55,413 bases of DNA from Mangrovicella endophytica (GCF_002893625.1 NZ_PKMZ01000015.1:1-55413); one strand, 5' to 3'; counted from the first letter of the stretch, positions 1-9,317 are shown. Made by a program: numbers and translations. Notes: generated from the letters alone by a model not told the origin.

Positions 1-1075
1 CCACCGTGATCTCGGCAAGACCGGTGCGGATGGCGCCGATCGAGGTCACCACCGAGCCGACCGTGTCCTCCAGCTTGCCGATCGAGCCGTTGAACTGCTG
101 GCGGATGGTTTCGTATTCGACAGCGACCGGACGATCGAGGCGGACGGTGAGGTCGCCATCGGCGAGCCGCCCGAAGCCGCCCTCGATGTCATGCACGAAG
201 GCCTGAAGCTCCTCGGCCTTGGCGCGCTCGATGCCGGCCAAGCGCTCGCGCTCGGCTTCCTGAGCCTGGCGGGTGCGCTCGGCCTCGGCTTCGAGACGAT
301 CCTTCTCGATCGCGGCCTGCTTGAAGACCTGAACGGCCTGCGCCATCTGGCCGACTTCGTCCTTATGGTGGAGCGCCGGCACAGTGATTGTCTTGTCGCC
401 GGCTGCCAGGCTGCGCATCGCATCCGTCATCGTCTGGATCGGCTTCGCCACAGTGCGGGCGAGCAGCAACGCGATCAGGCTCGAGATCGCGGCCGCGATC
501 AGAGCGCCGGCGAGGAGCGTCGTATAAGCGACACTGAAGGCTTCATCCTTCTGGAGCTGACGCTCCGCGCCAACCCGGTCCTCGATCTCGTTGAACTGGG
601 CGAGCAGCGGACGGATCGCTGTCAGGCGGCCTCGCTCCGCCAGGGACCGGCGGGCGGCCTCAACGGTCGCAGGGTCCTGCAGCTCTTTGATCAGCTGAGA
701 CGCGTCGGCCTCATAGGCTGTGACTTCCGCGGCCATCTTCTTGATGATGGCGAGAGCTTCAGGAAGCTGCACCTTGTCCGATAGCGAGGCGATGGTCTGG
801 TCGGTGTTCGCTCTCGCATCGTCGATCCGCTTCAGGAAGGTATCCGAAGGCTCAACGGCGAAGCCCCGGACACCATTTTGCTGCTCCAGAAGGAAGATCT
901 CGAGCGAGGCGGCGAGATCCGCGACTTCTGCCGAGTGATTTTGCTTAACGGTTGCCAGCTCGATCGTCTGCAGCCGCGTGTAGACGAAGACATTCACTGC
1001 TACCACTGCCAGGATCAGCACGGTAAAGGACAGGATCAGCTTCTTGGATATCCTGAGATTGTTGATGAACATCAT
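1..1075 (-). CDS. Methyl-accepting chemotaxis protein, N-terminal part (gene continues past left edge)
   Basis: This is the first 358 codons of an inner-membrane chemoreceptor that would signal to a CheA/CheW array. The protein starts MMFINNLRISKKLILSF, has a first membrane helix at about residues 12-32, a periplasmic helical sensor region, and a second helix at about 186-207 that leads into a HAMP domain (AKPIQTMTDAMRSLAAGD). A long charged helix and a second HAMP-like stretch follow (GGFGRLADGDLTVRLDRP). The methylation and signalling domains lie outside the window. The first of two adjacent ATGs was taken as the start; the ribosome site is weak. One copy of the 13-bp dyad described elsewhere lies 210 bp upstream and faces this gene. 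Confidence 0.9.
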   Translation of the reverse strand, partial: MMFINNLRISKKLILSFTVLILAVVAVNVFVYTRLQTIELATVKQNHSAEVADLAASLEIFLLEQQNGVRGFAVEPSDTFLKRIDDARANTDQTIASLSDKVQLPEALAIIKKMAAEVTAYEADASQLIKELQDPATVEAARRSLAERGRLTAIRPLLAQFNEIEDRVGAERQLQKDEAFSVAYTTLLAGALIAAAISSLIALLLARTVAKPIQTMTDAMRSLAAGDKTITVPALHHKDEVGQMAQAVQVFKQAAIEKDRLEAEAERTRQAQEAERERLAGIERAKAEELQAFVHDIEGGFGRLADGDLTVRLDRPVAVEYETIRQQFNGSIGKLEDTVGSVVTSIGAIRTGLAEITV

Positions 1076-1285
1076 GTCTTTCACTGAACAGACGGAGGCG
1101 GTGCGCTGTTATAGCGCCGACCTACAGGGGAACCGGGCGGGGAAAATGAGCTGTATTACGAAGAAGACGGCGGTGTTTATCGGCACATCTGTTTAGCGAC
1201 TATGCCCCGAAAGAATTGAAATTTCATAAAGTGTGTAGAAGGCAAGAAATGCATCTTTGCGAACGCAAGGTAATTTGCCGATATA

Positions 1286-1298
1286 CAACTTTAGGCGT
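1286..1298 (-). promoter_or_regulatory. Shared dyad, site G (faces the chemoreceptor)
   Basis: The plus strand reads CAACT-TTA-GGCGT. The strong half CAACT is on the side of the minus-strand chemoreceptor, 210 bp from its start. The second half is the poorest of the eight sites, so this copy is supported mainly by the facing copy 12 bp away. Confidence 0.4.
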
Positions 1299-1310
1299 AA
1301 TCGACTAATT

Positions 1311-1323
1311 CTATCCGAAATTG
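1311..1323 (+). promoter_or_regulatory. Shared dyad, site H
   Basis: The plus strand reads CTATC-CGA-AATTG followed by CATC. It is nearly the same as site A at 11408-11420 (CTATC-TGA-AGTTG-CATC), including the preceding AATT. Its end is 25 bases from the ATG at 1349, the same gap as between site A and the decarboxylase ATG. Confidence 0.5.
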
Positions 1324-1348
1324 CATCTGTGCTGTTTCAGGTACGAAT

Positions 1349-1543
1349 ATGCATCCTCTAGGAGCATAGTCGTACGGCAACCTTACTTACTATGTAGATG
1401 ATGTCCCTGCAGAGCAGCTGTGTTTCAGTCGCTACGGCGGCCTTGCAGTGCTCCTCCCGGAATGGACGGTGCCCACATCCATCACCGAACCCGCACTGCG
1501 TAAGAGCTTGAAGCGTGTAGAGAAATCGGCATCTTACGCATGA
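1349..1543 (+). other. Possible small gene with an in-frame TAG (decayed or unusual)
   Basis: An ATG at 1349, seven bases after an AGG, opens a 65-codon frame ending in TGA at 1541-1543. Codon 7 (1367-1369) is TAG. After the TAG the frame reads SYGNLTYYVDDVPAEQ and goes on through RYGGLAVLLPEW and EPALRKSLKRVEKSA. I recognise no family. It may be a decayed gene, chance, or a sequencing error in one codon. The only support is its position behind dyad H with the same spacing as a real gene. Confidence 0.22.
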
Positions 1544-1843
1544 GAAGCTGAGGCTCATGCGCGGCAGCGGCGAACGGTCTTCGCCGTAGTCACGCCGCCG
1601 GCGGACGCACGGCGCCACGTAAACCGGGTTCGCAGGCGCAGGCCCGCTATGTGGGGTTGCAGGACCGCCCCGTTACCAGCGACGGACGCCCTGCAGGAGA
1701 GGGCGATGGCGACCTCAGCCTCCGCGATTTTCGTCTCCGATGATCACGTGTCTTCCACGCCGCCACACCACCAATCGACGCGACCCTGGTCGTCTCGATG
1801 TGTGATCAAAGTTCTGGCATCGCGATGTGATGGGCGGCTTTCC

Positions 1844-2659
1844 CTATGCCGCGAGCGGAACTTCTTCCGTTACCACTTCGAAATGGCTGAGCACTGACGG
1901 ACCGAAGTTGGTCGACAGGGCAACATCGGTGGCGTCGCGCCCCGTCGCCATCAGGATGCGGCCGATGCGCGGATGATTGTGCCGCGCGTCGAAGGTGAAC
2001 CAGTGGCCGCTCAGATAGACTTCGAACCAGGCGCTGAAATCCATCGGATAGGGCACAGGCGGGATGCCGATGTCGCCGAGATATCCCGTGCAGTAGCGCG
2101 CCGGGATATTCATGCAGCGGCACAGGGTGACGGCAAGATGGGCGAAGTCACGGCAGACACCAGTCTTGTCGATGTAGCCGCCATGGGCCGTGCGGGTGGA
2201 GTCGGCGTTCTGATAGTTGAAGGCGATGTGGCTGTGGACGAAGTCGCAGATCGCCTGGACCCTGTCCCAGCCGGGCGGCGTGGCGCCGAAGCGCGACCAA
2301 GCGAAGTCCGCCAGGCGATCCGTGTCGCAGTAGCGGCTGCCGAGCAGGAAGACGAGCACCTCGTCCGGCAGGTTCTTGATCTCGAGCTGCTGGGCGTCGC
2401 GGGCGACGACGTCCGGCATGCCGGTGTCATAGATCTCGAAGGCGGTGGAGACGGTCGTCCGGCCGGGGGGCGCGACGATGCGGGTACAGGCGTTGCCGAA
2501 ACTGTCGACGTAATTCCAGGCTTCGATCGGCTGATCGAAGCTGAGCACCTGATCGCTCAGAAGATCGACGCGGCGGGACGGATGAATGTTCAGCACCAGC
2601 AGCATCGGCGTCTCCTGGACGCAGTCATAGGACAGGGTGAAGCCGGCGCGGATCTTCAT
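1844..2659 (-). CDS. Transglutaminase-like family protein
   Basis: A 271-residue cytosolic protein of the bacterial transglutaminase-like (COG1305) family. It has an N-terminal beta domain (about 1-110) and a papain-like core with the catalytic Cys169 in GVCRDFAHL. The segment that normally reads HAW...W..FDP reads SAWFEVYLSGHWFTFDARHN here, so the usual catalytic His position is Ser209; activity is uncertain. The next gene on this strand, another transglutaminase-like protein, ends 33 bp upstream, so the two probably form one operon. The physiological substrate of these proteins is not known. Confidence 0.85.
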   Translation of the reverse strand: MKIRAGFTLSYDCVQETPMLLVLNIHPSRRVDLLSDQVLSFDQPIEAWNYVDSFGNACTRIVAPPGRTTVSTAFEIYDTGMPDVVARDAQQLEIKNLPDEVLVFLLGSRYCDTDRLADFAWSRFGATPPGWDRVQAICDFVHSHIAFNYQNADSTRTAHGGYIDKTGVCRDFAHLAVTLCRCMNIPARYCTGYLGDIGIPPVPYPMDFSAWFEVYLSGHWFTFDARHNHPRIGRILMATGRDATDVALSTNFGPSVLSHFEVVTEEVPLAA

Positions 2660-2692
2660 CGGAGGTCAATGTCCTTGCGTCAGGGGGGCTGA

Positions 2693-3658
2693 TTAGCGGG
2701 TGGAGCGGGCGCGTTCACCTTTGAGTCTGGGGTTCTGCTGCGGCTTGGCAAGCGGGGTCGGCAGCAGTTCGCTCGCAATCGTCGCGGCAGCCGTGGTCAC
2801 GTTGACCTGGACGGTCATCGACGAGAAGTCGCTGGCAAGACCGTGGTAGCTTCCCGAGAGCGGTATCGCCTGGCGCGGGTCGCGCGCTACCGCAACGCGA
2901 ATGAGGTCGCGATTGCCGACGATACCGTTGGTCGGGTCGAACTCGACCCAGCCCGCGCCCGGCAGGTAGACCTGGCACCAGGCATGGGTGGCGCCACCGC
3001 CGAGCGTCTGCGAGCCGTCGCGATCGGGAACGTAGATGTAGCCGCTGACGAAGCGCGCGGCGAGGCCGAGCGAGCGCACTGCCTCCATCATGAAGAGGGC
3101 AAAGTCGCGGCAGGTGCCGCGCCGCTTGTGCAGCGTCTCGATCGGCGTTTGCGTACCCATCTCGGTCCGCCGCCCATAGGCGAAGCTTTCGCGAATGGCG
3201 TAGCAGAGCGTCATCAGCATCGTCGCCGTCTGCGTCTCGCCGCCGGGATGCAGGAAGCGCTTGGCCCAGCGGCCGACCTCGTCGGCTGGATCCTCGTAGT
3301 GGCGCTGGATGGTCGGCGCGAGGTCGGCGAGATCGTCCGGCGCGTAGACGAGCGGGTAGCTGGCGGCCTCCTCGCTCATCCGGAAATCGGGGGTCGACTG
3401 CGGCGTGTGCTCCAGCGAGATCTCGGTCTCGAAGGACAGCGTGTCGTCGGGCCGGGCGATGGTGACGAGCGCGACGCAGTTGCCGAAGACGTCGTGGATC
3501 CAGCGGATATGCGAAGGCTCGGGGTCGATGGCCAGCGACGCGGTCAGCAGACGCTGATCGTAGCTGTCGCGCGGGCGAAACATCAGCCGATGCTCGCCGA
3601 ACTCGACCGGCCGTCCGTAGCGGTAGACCGTGCTGTGCTTCACCGTGAATTCGGTCAT
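2693..3658 (-). CDS. Transglutaminase-like family protein
   Basis: A 321-residue paralogue of the downstream gene with a complete catalytic triad: Cys183 in GTCRDFALF, His225 in ATHAWCQVYLPGAGW and Asp241 in FDPTNG. The N-terminal 110 residues match the beta-rich transglutaminase N-domain (TVKHSTVYRYGRPV). The C-terminus is a basic, low-complexity tail. Such genes are usually paired in rhizobia-like genomes, as here. They act as predicted amidases or peptidases of unknown substrate. Confidence 0.88.
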   Translation of the reverse strand: MTEFTVKHSTVYRYGRPVEFGEHRLMFRPRDSYDQRLLTASLAIDPEPSHIRWIHDVFGNCVALVTIARPDDTLSFETEISLEHTPQSTPDFRMSEEAASYPLVYAPDDLADLAPTIQRHYEDPADEVGRWAKRFLHPGGETQTATMLMTLCYAIRESFAYGRRTEMGTQTPIETLHKRRGTCRDFALFMMEAVRSLGLAARFVSGYIYVPDRDGSQTLGGGATHAWCQVYLPGAGWVEFDPTNGIVGNRDLIRVAVARDPRQAIPLSGSYHGLASDFSSMTVQVNVTTAAATIASELLPTPLAKPQQNPRLKGERARSTR

Positions 3659-3834
3659 TCGCTCAAGAACTCTCAGCCGGACGGCTGCCGCACGATCTGG
3701 ATCAACGCTGCTACCGCCTGTGGCAAGATCGCAAAGACGGTCGCAGAATCAATGCTTCTAGCATGCATTGCGCCATGGCCGCGCCACTGGGCCGCCGAAC
3801 CGCGGCAACGGGAAGCCCCTCTGCGGCCGCGGCC

Positions 3835-4995
3835 TCAGCCGGCGAGCTGAAAACCCTCGAAGCGATGCAGCGCCTCTTCGATCAGCGGCTTGGCCGCACC
3901 GTCGGCATCGGCGGAGACCGACGTCCACTGCTGGATCAGCAGCCGGCGCGCCTCGCGGTCCGCCTTGGCATCGATGACGGCGACGATCCGGTCGCCGATC
4001 AGGACGGGTAGGGCGAAGTAGCCGAAGAGGCGCTTCTCCTTGGGCACATAGGCCTCGAAGCGGTGATCGTAGCCAAAGAAGAGCTGCAGGCGCTTGCGCT
4101 GGATGATCAGAGGATCGAAGGGCGAAAGGATGTGGACGCGCTCGTCCAGCGTCTCGGGGATCGACTCCAGTGTCTCAGGCTCGCTCCAGTGCGGCGGTGC
4201 GCCGGGCTCGTCTTCGATCAGCACCGGACGCAGGCGCCCTTGCTTCACGCGGGACTCGATGATGGCCTTCACGTCCGGCTTCTTGGAAGCCGCAAGATGG
4301 CAGATGGAGTCGAGACTGACGAGCCCCTGCGCCCGCAGCGCCCGATCCAGCATGTAGTCCAGCACCTGGCGGTCCGTTGCCGGGCGCGGCATCTCTACCC
4401 AGCCGAAATGGCGCTCGGTCAGCTCATAGGTCTTCAGCATACCGGCCCGTGCGCTGATCACCAGGGTGCCGTTGTAGAAGGCCAGCTGCAGCGCCCGCTT
4501 CGACGGCTTGCGGCTTGCCCAGGCATGATCCTTTTCCACCAGCACGTCGTCGTCGATGTCGCGGATGGTGAGCGGTCCGTCGCGGCGGATGCGCTCCACG
4601 ACCTTGCGCAGATCAGCCTTCGAAACCGAGGTGTTCCACTGCCGCGGCGCCAGCCGGTGGCGTTTCATGTCCCCGAGGAAGAACCGGAAGTCCCGTGTCG
4701 GCACGTAGGAAAGCGCGTGCGTCCAGTATTCGAAGACGCTCTTCTCCTTGGACTGTGCGTGCTGCAGATGCTCGCGGCGATAGGTCGGAATGCGGTTCCA
4801 GAGAATGTGGTGGTGGCAGCGTTCGATGACGTTGATCGTGTCGATCTGCACATAGCCGAGATGCTCCACCGCAAGGCGCGTCGCATCGGGACCGTCGCCG
4901 AAGGGCCCCTCTGCATCCAGCCGCTGCGCCCGCAACCAGATGCGGCGGGCTTGGGCTTTGGTGATCGTCAGGGGTAAGGCGAGTCGGCGGGGCAT
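3835..4995 (-). CDS. ycaQ: YcaQ/AlkZ-family DNA glycosylase (winged-helix, DUF1006)
   Basis: A 386-residue protein with the YcaQ/AlkZ architecture of tandem winged helices. Known members excise bulky alkyl or crosslinked purines. The catalytic Q-x-D motif is present as Q50-I-D52 in VQIDTINVIERCHHH, the QID form found in YcaQ rather than the QVD form of AlkZ. The signature HALSYVPTRDFRFF and the C-terminal YDHRFEAYVPKEKR are also family-like. It stands alone, with 119 bp to the phosphomannomutase gene upstream. The ATG gives MPRRLALPLTI, fitting the family N-terminus. Confidence 0.88.
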   Translation of the reverse strand: MPRRLALPLTITKAQARRIWLRAQRLDAEGPFGDGPDATRLAVEHLGYVQIDTINVIERCHHHILWNRIPTYRREHLQHAQSKEKSVFEYWTHALSYVPTRDFRFFLGDMKRHRLAPRQWNTSVSKADLRKVVERIRRDGPLTIRDIDDDVLVEKDHAWASRKPSKRALQLAFYNGTLVISARAGMLKTYELTERHFGWVEMPRPATDRQVLDYMLDRALRAQGLVSLDSICHLAASKKPDVKAIIESRVKQGRLRPVLIEDEPGAPPHWSEPETLESIPETLDERVHILSPFDPLIIQRKRLQLFFGYDHRFEAYVPKEKRLFGYFALPVLIGDRIVAVIDAKADREARRLLIQQWTSVSADADGAAKPLIEEALHRFEGFQLAG

Positions 4996-5114
4996 GCGAG
5001 GCGCAATCTAGTGCGCCCGCGCGAGGCGTGGAAGATCGAAGCCCGCGCTGCACCACGCGCTCCGGCGCCTGACGCCTGAAGTCCGAGACGGCGCCGCGCG
5101 CCGCCGGTTGTGCC

Positions 5115-6635
5115 TCAGAGCGTCTGGTTGTAGGCGCCGACCTCGCCGCCCTTGCGCAGAATGGTGTCGAGGGCCGCAAACATCTCGCGCTTGCGATGCT
5201 CCGAGACCGGGCTCTCCACCACGACCACCAACTCCGGCTTGTTGGAGGAGGCGCGCACCAGGCCCCAGGTGCCGTCCTCGGCGGTGACGCGGATGCCGTT
5301 GACCGTGACGATGTCGGCGATCGGCTGGCCGGCGAGGCTTTCGCCGCGGTCCCGCATTGCCTCGATCTCGGCGACGACGCGCTCGACGACGCCGTACTTC
5401 ACCTCGTCCGGACAGTGCGGCGACATGGTCGGAGAGCCGTAGGTGAGCGGCAGCGCCCGGTAGAGATCCGCCATCGAGCGGCTCGGATTGCGATCCAGCA
5501 TCTCGGCGACGGCGATCGCCGTCATCAAGCCATCGTCGTAGCCGCGTCCGAGCGGAGCGTTGAAGAAGAAGTGGCCGGACTTCTCGAACCCGGCGACGGC
5601 GGACAGTTCGTTGACGCGCCGCTTGATATAGGAGTGGCCGGTCTTCCAGTAGTCGGTCTCGGCCCCTTGGGCGCGCAGCACCGGGTCGGTCATGAACAGG
5701 CCGGTCGACTTCACGTCGACGACGAAGCGCGCGTTCGGCGTGACGGAGGACAGGTCGCGCGCCAGCATCACGCCGATCTTGTCGGCGAAGATCTCATGGC
5801 CCTCATTGTCGACGATGCCGCAGCGATCGCCATCGCCGTCGAAGCCAAAACCGACATCTGCGCCATGCTCCAGCACCGCCGCGCTGATCGCATGGAGCAT
5901 CTCCATGTCCTCGGGATTGGGATTGTAGCGCGGGAAGGAGTGGTCGAGCTTCGTATCGAGCTCGACCACATCGAGGCCGATGCGGCGCAGGATGTCCGGC
6001 GCAAAAGCGCCCGCCGTGCCGTTGCCGCAGGCCGCAACGACCTTCAGCTTGCGGCCGATATGATGGCCCTTGGTGATGTCGTCGGCATAGGTGGCGCCGA
6101 AGTTCTCGACGAAGCTGTAGCGTCCGCCGGGCGCCTCGCGAAAGGCGCCGGAGAGGACGATGTCGCGCAGCCGCCCCATGTCCTCGGGGCCGAAGGTCAT
6201 CGGGCGCTCACAGCCCATCTTGATGCCGGTCCAGCCGTTCTCGTTGTGCGAGGCCGTCACCATCGCGACAGAGGGGCAATCCAGCGCGAACTGGCCGAAA
6301 TAGGCCATGGGCGAGAGCGCCAGGCCGATATCCTTGATGTCGGCACCACCGGCGAGCAGCCCGGCGATCAGCGCCGTCTTGATCGAGGCGCTGTAGGCGC
6401 GGAAGTCGTGCCCGACCACGATGCCGGGTCCGACGCCCTTCTCGGCGATCAGTGTCGCAAGGCCGAGGCCAAGGGCCTGCACGCCCATCAGGTTCAGCTC
6501 GGGCGCCTTGTCGCTACCCGGTCGGCCGAACCACCAGCGCGCATCATATTCCCGGAAGCCCGTCGGCTTGACCAGCGGCCTGGTCTCGAAGGCAAGGCTC
6601 ATCGGCTCGGCGCTTGCGACGGGTGTCGGGAACAT
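5115..6635 (-). CDS. Phosphomannomutase / phosphoglucomutase
   Basis: A 506-residue alpha-D-phosphohexomutase that interconverts hexose 6- and 1-phosphates, feeding nucleotide-sugar synthesis. The phosphoserine loop is VTASHNENGWTGIKM (Ser129), the metal loop is DGDGDR at 266-271, and the C-terminal phosphate-binding segment is RASSNKPELVVVVES. The start was chosen because AGGAGG lies six bases before the ATG at 6635. An 8-bp hairpin with a 5-base loop (6658-6678) sits in the leader. The sugar phosphates could serve the glycosyltransferase genes on both sides of the window. Confidence 0.92.
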   Translation of the reverse strand: MFPTPVASAEPMSLAFETRPLVKPTGFREYDARWWFGRPGSDKAPELNLMGVQALGLGLATLIAEKGVGPGIVVGHDFRAYSASIKTALIAGLLAGGADIKDIGLALSPMAYFGQFALDCPSVAMVTASHNENGWTGIKMGCERPMTFGPEDMGRLRDIVLSGAFREAPGGRYSFVENFGATYADDITKGHHIGRKLKVVAACGNGTAGAFAPDILRRIGLDVVELDTKLDHSFPRYNPNPEDMEMLHAISAAVLEHGADVGFGFDGDGDRCGIVDNEGHEIFADKIGVMLARDLSSVTPNARFVVDVKSTGLFMTDPVLRAQGAETDYWKTGHSYIKRRVNELSAVAGFEKSGHFFFNAPLGRGYDDGLMTAIAVAEMLDRNPSRSMADLYRALPLTYGSPTMSPHCPDEVKYGVVERVVAEIEAMRDRGESLAGQPIADIVTVNGIRVTAEDGTWGLVRASSNKPELVVVVESPVSEHRKREMFAALDTILRKGGEVGAYNQTL

Positions 6636-6777
6636 TGGGCCTCCTCCGCGGGCAGTCGCCTGCCGTCGGGCGGCAGGCTCAGTCCGGCTAGACTAGCGCA
6701 AAGAGGTTAAGCCTCAGTCGGCGACTTCCAACATTTAGAGGTTTCCGCAGCGTCGAGCGGCATCGTGATGGACGTGC

Positions 6778-7932
6778 TCAGGCGGCCTCAGCCTTGACGG
6801 TGTCGAGCGAGCGCTTCACCGCCTCGACGATGCGGTCCTGCGTGGGCTCGTCGAGATAGGCGTGCATCGGCAGGCTCACCACCTCGGTGCACAGGGCTTC
6901 CGTCGCCGGCAGACGGCCACCTGCGACCGGGAAGTCGCGATAGGCGGTCTGCTGATGCAGGGCCTTCGGATAATAGATGACGGTCGGCACGCCATGCGCC
7001 TTCATCGCCGCCATGAAGGCGTCGCGCCGGCCGCCGCTGACCTTCACCGTGTACTGCGCCCAGGTGGAGACGACACCGGCGGGGAGGGCCTGCGGCGTCA
7101 CGGTGCCGGAGAGGAGCTCGTCATAGCGGCGGCCGATGCGGTCGCGGGCGGCGATCTCTTCGGCGAAGATCTCGAGTTTCTCCAGGACGACAGCGGCCTG
7201 GATCGTATCCATGCGCCCGTTAATGCCGATGCGCACGTTGTCGTAGCGGTCGCTGCCCATGCCGTGGACACGCAGCGAGCGCATCGCGCTGGCGAGTTCG
7301 GCGTCATTGGTCTGCACCGCGCCGCCGTCGCCGTAGCAGCCAAGGGGCTTTGCCGGATAGAAGCTGGTCGCCACAACGTCGGCCCAGCGGCTGGCCATCT
7401 GTCCGTCACGCGTCGAGCCATAGCCCTGTGCGGCATCGGAGACGAGCTTGAGGCCATGTGCGTCACAGACGGCTCGGATCGACGCATAGTCGGCGATCTG
7501 CCCGAAGAGATCGACGGCGATCACCGCGCGCGGGGTCAGCTTGCCCTCGGCCAACACGTCGGCGATCGCGACGGCGAGATGGGCCGGATCCATGTTGAAG
7601 GTGTCGGGCAGGACGTCGACAAAAACGGGTGTCGCGCCACACAAGGCGACCACCTCCGCCGTCGCCGCGAAGGTGAAGCTCGGCACGAAGACGGCATCGC
7701 CCGCTTTCACGCCCCAGGCCATCAGCGGCAGCACCAGCGCGTCCGTGCCGGAGCCGCAGCTCAGCGTCTCCGACATGCCGCCGAAAGCGGAGAGCCTGGC
7801 CTCCAGCTCGGTGACGTCGGGTCCCATGATGAAGGCGCCTGAGTCCATGATCGCCGCGATGCGACGCTCGACCTTGGCGCGGATACGGTCGCGCTGCGTC
7901 GCAAGGTCGATGAAGGGGATCATGCTGGCCAT
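6778..7932 (-). CDS. DegT/DnrJ/EryC1/StrS-family sugar aminotransferase
   Basis: A 384-residue PLP aminotransferase acting on a keto-sugar nucleotide. The PLP lysine is K195 in SFYPAKPLGCYGDGG, the pattern seen in WbpE-like enzymes, and DAAQGYGS carries the cofactor-contacting Asp. The reading frame stays open to 8082, but the ATG at 7932 has GAAGGA just upstream and matches the family N-terminus (MIPFIDLATQ), so the extra 50 residues are rejected. It precedes phosphomannomutase by about 140 bp and follows a glycosyltransferase, suggesting amino-sugar synthesis for a glycan. Confidence 0.88.
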   Translation of the reverse strand: MASMIPFIDLATQRDRIRAKVERRIAAIMDSGAFIMGPDVTELEARLSAFGGMSETLSCGSGTDALVLPLMAWGVKAGDAVFVPSFTFAATAEVVALCGATPVFVDVLPDTFNMDPAHLAVAIADVLAEGKLTPRAVIAVDLFGQIADYASIRAVCDAHGLKLVSDAAQGYGSTRDGQMASRWADVVATSFYPAKPLGCYGDGGAVQTNDAELASAMRSLRVHGMGSDRYDNVRIGINGRMDTIQAAVVLEKLEIFAEEIAARDRIGRRYDELLSGTVTPQALPAGVVSTWAQYTVKVSGGRRDAFMAAMKAHGVPTVIYYPKALHQQTAYRDFPVAGGRLPATEALCTEVVSLPMHAYLDEPTQDRIVEAVKRSLDTVKAEAA

Positions 7933-8174
7933 GGGATGTCCTTCGCTGGTCATGCCGCGGCGGCTGCTGCCGTCGTCGTGCCGCCGCCCTGTGCAAGCTG
8001 CGGTGACCGCCAAGATCGGCGATTCGAGGGCGGGTTCTAGCCTTTCGGCGTCCGCGGCAGCGCTACCGGAACGCCCGGCCAAATCAAGCGGATCCGGGCC
8101 CGCCGCGATTCAACAATTATCGCGTCCGCCATCAGAGCGTGATGAACGCCCCCATGGCCGCCGAGCCGGCAGCC

Positions 8175-9317
8175 TCAATCCTGCAGCATGTCACGGTAGA
8201 GCGCGGCCACGGCATCCATGACATGGCGCTCGGTGTAGCCGGCGAGAATCCGCTCGCGGCCCGATCGCCCCATCGCTTCGCAGAGCGCGCGGTCGCCGGC
8301 AAGGCGCTGCATCGCGGCGGCGAGGGCATCGGAGTTGCCCGGCGGCACGATGATGCCGTCGAGCCCGTCGCGGACGAAGTCCCGGCAGCCCGGAACATCC
8401 GTCGTCAGGATGGCACGCCCGCAGGCGGCGGCCTCCAGCAGGGTGCGCGGCAGCCCTTCCCCGCCGCGCGAGGCGAGGCAGGCGACGTGGTGCTCGCGCC
8501 AGACGGCCGCGATGTCGCCGGCAAAGCCGCGCCAAACGATGCTGCCGTGCTCGCTCCAGGCGCGGAGCTGCGCTTCGGGAACCGCCTTCGGATTGGATGG
8601 GTCGGGCGCGCCGAACAGCGACAGCTCGACGTCGGCGCCGGCGGCCCGCGCGCGCATCACCGCCTCCACCGCGGTGTCGATGCCCTTCGACCAGAGCATT
8701 CGTGCGACCACGGCGATGCGCAGCGTCGAGACGGGCGGAAGCGGCAGGGGCGGGAGTGCCGACGGGTCGACGCCGGCGCCACCGACGATCGTGACGCGCG
8801 GCGACCCGGGATCGAGTCCGAGGAAACCGGCATCGTTCGGGTTCTCGAAGAGATAGCGCGTTCGCGCGCTGGATAGCGGCCCGCGCAGCGCGGCGGCGAT
8901 GACGCCGCGGGCAGCGTGTCCGGCAAGGTCCCGCCGCGCACCGAGATAGCCGAGGCCGGTCAGCGCAAAGACGCGTCGCCTGATCCCTGCCCGTGCCGCT
9001 GCGGCGCCGCCGACGAGGATGGAGCGGAGCGCGATGCAATGGACGATGTCCGGCCGCTCGGCTTCCAGGATCTCCGTCAGGCGGCGGACCGTCGGGATTA
9101 TCGAAGTCGGGCGGATGTCGCGCCGCTCGGCTTCGAGCGGGATGACGCGCGCCCCGGTGGCGCGGATCGCATCCGCATGGGCACGCACACGCGTGATCAC
9201 CACGGCCTGGAGCCCCATTTCGACGGCGGCGCGCGCCATCGGCAGGAAATGCGAGACGAAGAACCAGTCTTCCGTCACCACGAAGGCGATCTTGCCGGAG
9301 CGGGGTGGCAGGGTCAT
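8175..9317 (-). CDS. GT4-type glycosyltransferase
   Basis: A 380-residue GT-B glycosyltransferase. The N-domain starts KIAFVVTEDWFFVSHFLPMA and the C-terminal donor site has GGEGLPRTLLEAAACG followed by DVPGCRDFV, the E-x7-E-like loop of GT4 enzymes. The open frame extends to 9455, but the added N-terminus is low-complexity, while ATG 9317 is followed directly by the Rossmann strand. It probably transfers a sugar in lipid-linked glycan assembly; acceptor and donor are unknown. Confidence 0.85.
   Translation of the reverse strand: MTLPPRSGKIAFVVTEDWFFVSHFLPMARAAVEMGLQAVVITRVRAHADAIRATGARVIPLEAERRDIRPTSIIPTVRRLTEILEAERPDIVHCIALRSILVGGAAAARAGIRRRVFALTGLGYLGARRDLAGHAARGVIAAALRGPLSSARTRYLFENPNDAGFLGLDPGSPRVTIVGGAGVDPSALPPLPLPPVSTLRIAVVARMLWSKGIDTAVEAVMRARAAGADVELSLFGAPDPSNPKAVPEAQLRAWSEHGSIVWRGFAGDIAAVWREHHVACLASRGGEGLPRTLLEAAACGRAILTTDVPGCRDFVRDGLDGIIVPPGNSDALAAAMQRLAGDRALCEAMGRSGRERILAGYTERHVMDAVAALYRDMLQD

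Larger units (their letters stand above)
1076..1843. other. Long intergenic region, AT-richer than its surroundings
   Basis: No convincing gene is visible in these 768 bases. The stretch from about 1140 to 1400 is clearly AT-richer than the flanks and carries two back-to-back copies of the shared 13-bp dyad (1286-1298 and 1311-1323). An open frame with one internal TAG follows (1349-1543). The minus-strand frame 1358-1618 and the plus-strand frame 1649-1897 have no recognisable protein features and are not called. Confidence 0.6.

Noticed and set aside
1367-1369. TAG read as a coded amino acid
   Set aside because: No pyrrolysine or other recoding genes are seen in the window, and other genes end normally; decay or chance is simpler.
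1358-1618. 86-residue Cys-rich minus-strand frame
   Set aside because: There is no ribosome site and no recognisable domain, and it overlaps another weak frame; the Cys content follows base composition.
6658-6678. Hairpin before phosphomannomutase as a terminator
   Set aside because: The 8-bp stem has no T-run on either side and lies in the leader of the gene.
5196-6710. 504-codon plus-strand open frame opposite phosphomannomutase
   Set aside because: It is an antisense shadow of a gene with complete family motifs; its translation is Arg/Asp/Ala-rich with no domain. The same applies to 31303-32772, 37189-38868, 40199-41671 and 43973-45547.
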